A DNA stretch of 64,000 nucleotides, taken from the NCBI GenBank assembly GCA_033239005.1, contig BSQZ01000011.1, positions 6,574,501-6,638,500 of the forward strand, in the 5' to 3' direction. Of this stretch, positions 54,952 to 64,000 are shown piece after piece (within the stretch, counting starts at the first letter, position 1; each line of letters opens with the position of its first letter). The notes under the pieces were generated by a model that worked only from the letters and a program-made list of their open reading frames with translations, was not told the origin of the DNA and did no database searches. This DNA comes from Lamellibrachia satsuma. Taxonomy: Eukaryota > Annelida > Polychaeta > Sabellida > Siboglinidae. The position numbers and the translations under genes are program-made.

Positions 54952-55224
54952 TATTTTGAGAATAAAGGGGTGACTCCAAGGTCCCTCTTTAATTCCATTT
55001 GTTTGCTCTTCTCGTTTCAAACTCATTTTACAAATTATCAAACCATCTAGTACTGACTGTGACATGTTAAATTGTTTGTCAAAGTTTCTTATTTAGTTTC
55101 ACTGAAATCATCGGACAACCTAAAAAAAGGGTAACGTTCAAGTTACCCGATCCTGCGATCTTATGACAAAAATCAATTCTTTCGATGATTTTAACAAAGT
55201 ATACTGCAGTCTATTATTAAATCA

Positions 55225-55915
55225 ATTCAGCATGTTACTTCAACTATTCACATGCTACAGGTTTAGAACACCAACGAACCCGATTCAGCATGTTACTTCA
55301 ACTATTCACATGCTACAGGTTTAAAACACCAATGAACCTGATTCAGCTTGTTACTTCAACTATTCACGTGCTACAGGTTTAAAACACCAACGAACCTGAT
55401 TCAGCATGTTACTTTAACTATTCACATGCTACAGGTTTAAAACACCAATGAACCTGATTCAGCTTGTTTCTTCAACTATTCACATGCTACAGGTTTAAAA
55501 CACCAAGGAACCTGATTCAGCATGTTACTTCAACTATTCACGTGCTACAGGTTTAGAACACCAACAAACCTGATTCAGCATGTTACTTCAACTATTCACG
55601 TGCTACAGGTTTAGAATACCAACGAACCTGATTCAGCATGTTACTTCAACTATTCACATGCTACAGGTTTAGAACACCAACGAACCTGATTCAGCATGTT
55701 ACTTCAACTATTCACGTGCTACAGGTTTAGAACACCAATGAACCTGATTCAGCATGTTACTTCAACTATTCACGTGCTACAGGTTTAGAACACCAACGAA
55801 CCTGATTCAGCACATTACCTCAACTATTCACGTGCTACAGGTTTAGAACACCAATTCAGCATGTTACTTCAACTATTCACATACTACAGGTTTAGAACAC
55901 CAACAAACCTGATTC
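55225..55915. repeat. 58-bp minisatellite, about 12 units
   Basis: Unit CCTGATTCAGCATGTTACTT + CAACTATTCACATGCTACAG + GTTTAGAACACCAACGAA; ACATGC/ACGTGC and CAACGAA/CAATGAA variants recur. One unit near 55850 lacks about 11 bases. Confidence 0.95.
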
Positions 55916-57616
55916 GCAATGAGCTAAATGAATTGACCAGGGCTTTTTAAAATAAATTTTCTTGTACAATTAAAAAAATAGCCTTTTCCAAAAGGTATTT
56001 CACATTTTATTTTTAACTAGATCTCCTTAGCCATAATATGTCTATCCACTAAACATTATCATTAGCCTAAACACAATAATTCAAGAGTGTTGTAAGCTGA
56101 TGACACACGACAGACCAATAGCATGTCTAGCAGTACTAGTTACAAGGGTAGCTATTTATCTACACAGAAAGGTGGTTTGTCAAAACATGCCATTGAGTTT
56201 ACCCCTTTACATAGCTGTCTGTGGAAGATAATCATCTGATCATTACCCCTCCTACATCTCACTTTATCCTGAGTACCCTTGCCTGGCTTGATGTATGGGA
56301 TAGCCAGGTGTATAGTTGTGTAGACATCACATCCTAATGTCCATGTCCTTGCATAGGCACATAAAACTGGTGCTGTTCTCTGTTGCTGTCTAACAAAAGG
56401 CCATTAGCATCCAGCATGACACAGGCCTAAGTCAACTTCCAGCTTCCAGTTGGGCTATTTATCACCTAGGTGGCACATAGTCACTAGGGGTGGTGGTATG
56501 ACAGGTGGTGCCTAGCTGAGTTCCTGCCCAGAGTAGGGCACAAATCCTGGGGCAACCCTGAGCAGCCCCAGCATTCTTTGGTGTCATCTAAGCAGTGTAC
56601 AAATGGTTTGGATCAGTCACAATGTATATTGGCAGATACATTTTGACAAAATTGCGTGTGCAGGGATTACTAAAAAGTCTTAGTCAAATTCTTTTTATAT
56701 ATAATATTTAAAATGATGATATTCAGCTTTTCTTAATGTTCTGTTTTCGAATGAGTCATCTTTATCAGAATCGTTAATGCAGTTCACAGTGACTTGGAGT
56801 TGAATATAATTATAATAATATACGTTGATACTAATTATTCACAAATAGTTGTTCTACATGGCATAAAGGCTAAATATTGGATGATCATATATGTTCATTA
56901 ACATATTTTACATAATTCGTAGCAAAGATAATGCTAATATAATAATATATATTTTATTTGATCCTGGAAGATTGTTCTTCACAGCATATTAAACATTAAT
57001 AACATGGTCTAGAATGCTAAATAAACAAATAAATAGATTAATATACTACTAATGATACTTATTATTTTTAAATAAATATTACAAAATATAGCAATATAAT
57101 AATAATATAATAATTAATGAATAAATATAAAAATTAATATACATAAATAATAATTAATAAAAACAACTGTAATACATAAAATAGTCAAATGAAGCGTTTT
57201 TAAACATTCCCAACTAATGTGAATAAGATTGCAGAAATTATTCATTATTAAATAACAGTGAGTAGAGCAACTGTCTGTCTGCTTGATATACAAATTAAAT
57301 AAAGTTGTTTTAATGGTTACATTCACAAGGGGCAGTAGAATTAGTAATGTAATTTTAAACACCCCTAGCCTGACCAAACTGCTGCTGCAGGCCATGGTGT
57401 CATGCTATACTTACATTCCAGCATGATTAATGGGAAGATTTGTCCCTGAAAAGGGGTAATCTGTTTATCAATTAGTCCTGCCCATGGCACCCAGTTGGGT
57501 GACTCCTGGGAAGCAGTCATGCAACTGCACCTAAGCATCTGGCCCAACTAGATGGCACTTATGGAGTTGGGTGTAGATTGACCACCTAATTTGGTGCCTG
57601 TCATGCAACTGGCCAC
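55916..57616. other. No gene seen; AT-trinucleotide-rich at 57030-57180
   Basis: AT-rich, with ATAATAATATAATAATTAAT-type sequence at 57030-57180. A minus-strand 31-base segment at about 57407-57437, between CCCCTTTTCAG and GTAAGT, could be a micro-exon but has no partner. Confidence 0.4.
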
Positions 57617-57735
57617 AGTCCAACATTTGTCACCCAAACAAACCGCATTCTGTGTTTGTACACCGGGGATTCTTCCAACATTTGTCGCCCAAACAAACCG
57701 CATTCTGTGTTTGTACACTGGAGATCCTTCCATCA
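57617..57735. repeat. 55-bp minisatellite, part 1 (two units)
   Basis: Unit CCCAAACAAACCGCATTCTG + TGTTTGTACACCGGGGATCC + TTCCAACATTTGTCG. The same unit resumes at 58068. Confidence 0.85.
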
Positions 57736-58067
57736 TTTTGTAACTTTACTGTTACCAGTCCCTCATAACCGTCTCACATCAGAACCTTCTACCTACTTCA
57801 TTCAGCAGTCAGTCCTGACGTGATTTCGAATAGAGACAACTAATACATGTTGGTGTACTCTACAGGTTCACCTACATCGTAGGCTTTTATTGTTGCACGA
57901 TACATCAACCAGTTACAGCGCTACTAACATACATATACAAGTTCTCTCGAGGATTGAAGATCACACCTCCCTTGGTATCGGAAGGTGAGATTCTGTGAGA
58001 TTCTACTTAGTAGACAAACTAGCCTCTATTTATACTCTGTTTTTCATATATACACGGTATGCTCTTT
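57736..58067. other. 330-bp unique block inside the 55-bp satellite
   Basis: Non-repetitive sequence separating two parts of one array. No terminal repeats or target duplication were seen. Confidence 0.5.
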
Positions 58068-58285
58068 ACAATTTGTCACCCAAACAAACCGGATTCTGTG
58101 TTTGTACACCAGGGATCCTTCAACATTTGTTGCCCAAACAAACCGGATTCTGTGTTTGCACACCGGTGATCCTTCCATCATTTGTCGCCCAAACAAACCG
58201 CATTCTGTTTTTGTACACTGAGGATCCTTCCAACATTTGTCGCCCAAACAAACCGCATTCTGTTTTTGTACACTGGACACATCCT
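58068..58285. repeat. 55-bp minisatellite, part 2 (four units)
   Basis: Same unit as 57617-57735. Units alternate between ACCGGATTCTG and ACCGCATTCTG forms. Confidence 0.9.
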
Positions 58286-60087
58286 TCCATCACATTTTAG
58301 AATAAAATTAATATAGTTTATACCATACAACATGGTTCTACATATGAAGAATAAGACTTTGTACATTTAAAAGCCACCCCAAGAACAGATAATGCCACAT
58401 TATTAACAATATGGTATGAGACGGTTTAACAAGTTCTATGAAGTTCAGTATGGCTAGCAGGGTGTAATTTGGCTATCAGTACAATGATATCCTTCGTCTA
58501 TGTCAATGTCTCGTCATGGTGTCATGACCCCAGAATAAAAAGATACTAACAAGAGTACCTGCGCGCCATAAAAAAATGCATGCAGCGACAACGATGTGAT
58601 ATCGTCTGTAACATACATGCATGGCAAGACCTCACAACAAGAACACAATCTGTTTAACAAAATTGAATGAAGATCAGTGTTAACATGATATCCATCTTGA
58701 CACAAAGCACGTTGAACTGGTTAACAAGATTAACCACCGACTAACGATCCACTGAATGCCTCCAGTGTTTATAAAGTGGCACAAAAGGTTGATGTCAGTA
58801 TTATGACATGAAAGGTTGAACAAAAACCCATTATTGTAACTTATAAAAGTATCCAATTCCCAAACATTCCTAACATTGTTTTAGGGATGCTTTTACACAA
58901 GACAGAAAAATAAATTAAACAATTTTAATTATATGTTTTCTTAAAGAGAAAACATTTGACATTCTGATGCCAAGCTAACTATTTAAATGTATTTTTTCAT
59001 TCACATTTTATAGTAAAAAATCTTCCAAACCACACACATGGCAATCTATGCTGCATGGTAATTGGGTCACCCACATAACTGACCGGTTGCTGGTACATGA
59101 ATGTTTTGCATTGACAGCTGAAAAAAACATTTCATTCAGTTAGATTTGTATGGCAGACTTTGCTCATAAACTCTTTTTTCTTTGTAGTTTATAGTAGTTT
59201 GTTTCCAAACGAACCACGTGTGCCTGTGTCAAGTCTCTGGGCAATAAAAGATTGAATCTAGAGCATCATATTGCTAAAGTAGAAAGCATTGACAACCAAT
59301 CCCGTCCCATAGTTAACATTGATTTTATATTCTTAAAGGCTATTTTCTTTGGCTGATTTATTGACATGCAAATAAATACAGTACAACAGTCTTTATATGT
59401 TGTAAAATGTTTTGCATAGATATTATTGAAATGTTATAAAATACATATCAGGGTCACAATGTCTGGCTGGCTGTAAAACAGTCGTCACTCGGACTGAAAA
59501 AGATCATGTCATTCGGCAAGTATGGAAGACTGGGTATTTTTGCCAGTTTGTCTTTGAATTCCCATTTATTCCATTTTTGAAGGTAAAATGTATTAAAGCA
59601 ATAAATATTAAAACGGTAATTATAATATTGTTAATTTTGATGTATTTTGATGTAATTTGATATCAATAAGTTAAGAGGATTAAGGTATTTTAGCTATACA
59701 AAACATCACTTAGCTCTGTATGAGTTAAACAATGTAAACGCTGTATGTTGCCTTTAAGTCAGAGACATCCCATCAGAACATGACAGTTGTAAACCAGTAG
59801 TGATAGTGAAATGTGTTCTTTACATAAAGTTATGTGAATGCGGCAGGCAGCATTCTTGTGCTGTACTCATACCCATATAAAACACCAATCTATCAATCAA
59901 CCAGGTGTTATCAGGCAATAGCATGAGGTAATTGCTAGGTATTAGTTCACAAGTGTAGGAGTCAGAACGTGATAGTCACGGTACAGAGCCAGTAGTCAAA
60001 GGTCACCCCTCCGGGCTGGTCAATCCCTGCAGTCAGCCAGTCACCACTGAATGCACTAATGGTCCATGTCAGTAACTACCAATGTTA
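58286..60087. other. No gene seen
   Basis: AT-rich unique sequence. Confidence 0.45.
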
Positions 60088-60235
60088 TCATTCATCTGGA
60101 AAGTGAAAGCCAAAAAAATTCTTTACAATGTTGTCATTGCAAAAATCTTCCACCAATGAAGCAAACTCTTCCCTGGATCCGTTCACATGCACACTTCTGA
60201 ACATACAATAAAAAGCCACCTTGTTATAATACAAA
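60088..60235 (-). CDS. Candidate host exon C, possibly terminal
   Basis: The minus-strand frame SLYYNKVAFYCMFRSVHV, then NGSREEFASLVEDFCNDN, ends PDE and a stop. It has a candidate acceptor GCCAGCGCAG before its first base and takes two bases (AG) from exon B. The 72-base intron between them is short and its pyrimidine tract is weak. The frame is also open upstream to about 60297, so the acceptor is uncertain. Confidence 0.35.
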
Positions 60236-60307
60236 CTGCGCTGGCATAGTTCTCCAAAAACGTTGATTAGCCAGGAATGAATGCAAATCTCCCACAATTT
60301 GTCTTAC

Positions 60308-60358
60308 CTGAAAATCAGAAGGTCATTTACACTGAACACATACATCCTGTATGACTCC
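60308..60358 (-). CDS. Candidate host exon B
   Basis: 51 bases on the minus strand: acceptor GAAATAAG, frame ESYRMYVFSVNDLLIF, donor TTCAG/GTAAGAC. It takes one base to complete the AA left by exon A (Lys) and leaves AG for exon C. Phase agreement on both sides supports it; the protein is unidentified. Confidence 0.4.
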
Positions 60359-60453
60359 CTTATTTCTAATATCACATTTGAAATTTAATTTTCCTATCAA
60401 ATCCCCTAAAAGTTGTAAAATAAATAAGGAACCAGGACAAGTGCAGAACTAAC

Positions 60454-60541
60454 TTCCAGGTGATATTCTGTTCACAAATCGGATAGAGATGGTGGACAAC
60501 ACACAAGGCAATCACAGTAGTTGTGAGGCAGATGATCTCAG
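60454..60541 (-). CDS. Candidate host exon A (hydrophobic segment)
   Basis: The minus-strand frame AEIICLTTTVIALCVVHH, then LYPICEQNITW, ends AA before the donor GTTAGT. The ICLTTTVIALCVV stretch could be a membrane segment. The acceptor CCCGGGCAG has a poor pyrimidine tract, and the frame stays open further upstream (KYSRA). Confidence 0.35.
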
Positions 60542-62814
60542 CTGCCCGGGAATATTTTAAAAACACCAAATAGGGTGACTGTTGTGTAGAGTACGATATG
60601 TAAAAGTGGACAGGTTAAATTTTATTTTATTTTATACATAACAGAAAGCCAGTGTAACTTTTTAAGTGGGCGGTAGTGATGGTGAGAAACGATGTGCCCT
60701 GAGCATAACACGTGCAAGGCAATTTTGACACATCAGAGTTTAGTTTTCTCTGTTAGCAATGTTATTTAACAGACAGTTACTTGACCTGGAAAGCTTGTGA
60801 CCACAAGAATGTGAGGGCCTGATACAACAAGGTGATATCCCACAGGATCGAGGTTGGCATCGCTTTTTACTTTGGTGGTTATAGATGGTAGGTGGAATCA
60901 CACATGTTTTGGTCTGCTTCTTCAGGGCCCATGGCAGTGCTACTGGGTGATGGTGGCGGGGTGCTCTCTGGGGTCATTACAGTACTGGCATGTGCCTAGA
61001 TGTTTGAGTGTTTGCCTGATGACAGGTTGATAACCCTGTATCCTCCTATGTATGGTCAACTAGAGGGGAAGACAATGTAGCAGACTGGGTCCCTACAACA
61101 CTGCCCCATACAATGCGGGGTTATCACAACAATCCCAGCATACCTGCAGAAAAGGGTATCAGGCACACCCCCATGCACACTTCCAAGGGGGGTTATCGGA
61201 AATGCTTAGCACACCCACCAAGGGCGTTATCAATGTGTGCCTTCCGAAAGGGAATCAAGGACTGGCAAGCTTGATTGTTTGTGGACACCGATGCAATCTT
61301 GGCCATGGTGCACTTGGATACTGGGTCCCTCTATCTCGCTGTCACTAGGGGGATTCTGCCACAGTTGACAGCACACAAGGTCAGCCTTGGTACAAGACCA
61401 CTGCATCACAGGTAGCAGTCACACTTTGGGGAGGATCCAGACACAATGTGTGCGTAAGAAGTGCGCGTGTATGCAGTCACTTCAATTGTGATCCATCGTC
61501 GCATAAAAACTGCACTCGCCTATAAGTGTCATGATCAGATGCTTTAACAGCGACATTCTGCTTTTGTGTAAAGAAAACAAAAAACTAGATAAAAGATATA
61601 ATCATGAGTCATCACACTCTATCAAGTGCGGCGTTGCTTTCAGATTTAGCAATTAGCCAAACACAAAGTAAAATTTAGTGTGGCTCTCTGGAAATTCCAT
61701 TACATACTGCAGCAGTATGTGGTCACCGTTGGATGATCACAGAAGTGATCTATTGCCTGTGATCCATCATACAATATCAGCCGGATAACACTGATGTAGA
61801 TGTGCATGCCATAAGCAATTTGACCGACTATTTATGGTCACTTCTGTGCCAAACTGCCGTCTATCATGGCCTTTCATTGTCCATATGCTTTTATTGGCAT
61901 AGAACATGAAAGGAGTTATGAACATCTATGGAAAGTCTGCCAATGTTTCTTTTGGCCTTAATGGAATCAGACAATTGCAAGGATGCATTTTTCACACAGG
62001 ATGTAAAGTTGTTACTATAAATAAACTCTGCCATTGATATCATTCATATTCCGAAGTCTTACTGGAGCCAGTTTATCTGGGGTGCTCTCAAAAGATCCAT
62101 GTACAATGTCGTTTGACCTCAAACTCCCCTCGTGCCACAATAGGAAACTAAGAATTACTTTAACCTATGTGCAACTTTGGCAACTTTGCACTCGCCAGGT
62201 GATGCTTCAGCTGTAGTAACACAAAAACTGCACGCGCTCGAAACCAGCACTTTTATGAGCTATGGTCAGAGAATAAACAATGTTTTTCAGAAAAATACAT
62301 CGCTAAATGAAAAAGCTGCTACGTCCATCTCTCCCATGATACCAATTATGTGATGCTCATTTCAGTTTTGAATAGATAATAAAATAATCATAAGAAAATT
62401 TCTGTCGTATCTAAATCCTTGCAAACTATGCTCAGAGGGTAAGTAACTCTCGAAATCTGTAAGCAATATGAAAGTTGTCAGCAGATGGACAAATGCAGTA
62501 GGGAGCTAAGGAGGAGCACGGCTAAAGAGATCAGTCTTCAAATGACGGCAAAATTGTATGTTTCCTACAAATTCTGCAATATGTTTTGGCACAATACAAC
62601 GTGTTTAGAACACTGTGTTCAAGACACGAGCAGCTGCGAAATGATGAACTATGACAGCAGTAATCAGCAATTATGGCAGAATGCTGCTCTGTTGTACACT
62701 GGTGGCTGAGTATGACAGGGAAGACAGAGACTGGGGCTTTGAAGTGAAGGAGCAATGTCTTCCTGTCATCAATCTTCCACTCTCTCATCATACCCAGCCT
62801 CACACCACGCAGCA
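60542..62814. other. No gene seen
   Basis: Unique sequence of mixed composition with no convincing exon or repeat. Confidence 0.45.
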
Positions 62815-63190
62815 CATAAATACATGCAACACTACATTCATGCAGCATATGAATTCATATGACACAGAACCCATGTAGTATATGAATTCATGCATTACAT
62901 GAAAAGTTTCATGAACCAATGCAATACATTTTCACAGAGCATGAATTCATGCAGTACATGAATTCATGCAGTACACAAATTCATGCAGTACATGAATTCT
63001 TGCAGTACACGAACTCAGCACATGAATTTATGCAACATTAAACCTATTCAGCACATGTATTAATGCACCACATGAATTCACACAACATTAAATTCATGCA
63101 ACATGTGATTTCACATGACACAGGACTCATGCAGTACATGAATTCATTTTTGGAATACACAAATTTATGTAGTACAAGAACTCAACATCT
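62815..63190. repeat. About 17-18-bp degenerate minisatellite with EcoRI palindromes
   Basis: Repeats of GTACATGAATTCATGCA and variants (CATGCAGTACATGAATTC). The ten-base palindrome ATGAATTCAT recurs. Strongly diverged at both edges. Confidence 0.75.
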
Positions 63191-64000
63191 GTATCCATGT
63201 GAGATGTGCTCCAAAGGTACGTGTTGGTGTGGGAGAATCTAGATTTCTGAAGAAGAAAGTTGTCATAATCTCTATGTATAATAATATAATAACTTTTAGT
63301 GCCGTATATCCGGAGATACAATCTGTTCAGCAGTGTTTAAAATACATCAAATGACAAAATAATTATTATAATAAAATTCAATAATCACTATAATAGCGAC
63401 ATTTATATATAGGGAAGAGTTGCATGTGTATGTTATATATTATATTACCCAAATTATTGCATATATAATAAAAGTACGATACTAAATTTAAATATAGTGT
63501 AAAAAAAACTTATTTAAAATACAGTAGTGACTAAATACACTAAGATAAACTTACTGAATAGAAGAGGTATTTAAAATTGGTCACATGAAAACAAAAACTG
63601 CTTTAAAATCAATCAAGGAATAAAAATAAAATGAAATAAGAGATAAGATATATAATTTATGCATGTCAGTGATGATATATAACTATAAAAATTTGGGACT
63701 TGACAGAGCTCTCGATGACCCTCTCGGCCACTTCTTTAGTGTCATACAAAATTGTTCTGCAGTGTCCTGTGACCATGTTGATGGTAATCAACAGCTGTTC
63801 CAGGAAGATTGCAAGACGACAACAAAAGCTACGTCAAGCATACATAGAGACACTGACAGTTTTCTTAAACGTCCTTCTTCAAATTTATGTTTTCGCTTGT
63901 CTCATTTCAAATTCATTTTGTGAAGAACCAAACCTACCTAGTATCCACAGCAACATGCTAGCTCATTTGTGCAACTTTTGTATGTAGCTTTGGTGAAATC
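63191..64000. other. No gene confirmed
   Basis: AT-rich sequence. Overlapping plus-strand frames at 63663-63987 (86 and 95 residues) have no family resemblance and run close to the window edge. Confidence 0.4.

Overview
This is about 64 kb of AT-rich eukaryotic DNA, very probably from an invertebrate animal. There is no long intact gene, no operon and no bacterial gene spacing. The window is dominated by decayed transposable elements and minisatellites. The CR1/L2-like LINEs, Penelope-like remnants, piggyBac- and pogo-type MITEs and tRNA-derived SINE all fit a bilaterian genome with large introns. I cannot name the species.

Region by region: 0-6.4 kb holds two Penelope-like (PLE) remnants, a 21-bp hairpin, a 659-bp TTAA-flanked piggyBac-like MITE and a 44-bp minisatellite. 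6.5-9.6 kb holds a LINE 3' end and two large minisatellites (33 bp and about 50 bp). 9.9-16 kb holds two CR1-like LINE copies; the first is nearly full length, with an ORF1 esterase tail, endonuclease and reverse transcriptase (RT). 16-17.6 kb is a 15-bp minisatellite of about 90 units lying inside the last codons of a different RT, followed by a hammerhead-ribozyme motif on the minus strand. 18-22.4 kb holds a transposase HTH fragment, a possible MITE and another RT whose 3' end carries a 48-bp tandem array. 25-30.4 kb holds two more CR1-like copies. 31.6-33.6 kb is a pogo-type MITE inserted into a 68-bp satellite. 35.6-36.9 kb is a second pogo-type MITE inside a 1.2-kb inverted-repeat element. 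38-41 kb holds several minisatellites. 45-52.6 kb holds a small MITE, a 26-bp satellite, a SINE and a LINE split by a second piggyBac-like MITE. 52-64 kb holds more satellites and AT-rich sequence.

Host coding sequence is sparse. On the minus strand, four short segments (46932-47006, 42484-42542, 40211-40266, 37352-37462) have splice-site consensus. The last three join in matching phase to one open reading frame, so they are probably exons of a gene whose introns hold most of the repeats. A second candidate, three small exons with matching phases, lies at 60088-60541. Neither protein could be identified.

The strongest unusual observation is that minisatellites grew out of LINE 3' coding ends. 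In the 15-bp array the pentapeptide repeat (YTWMD) sits in frame between recognisable upstream and downstream parts of an RT C-terminus, and a second, unrelated RT also ends in a tandem array. Nested insertions (MITE in satellite, MITE in LINE, MITE in MITE) give a relative chronology of the locus.
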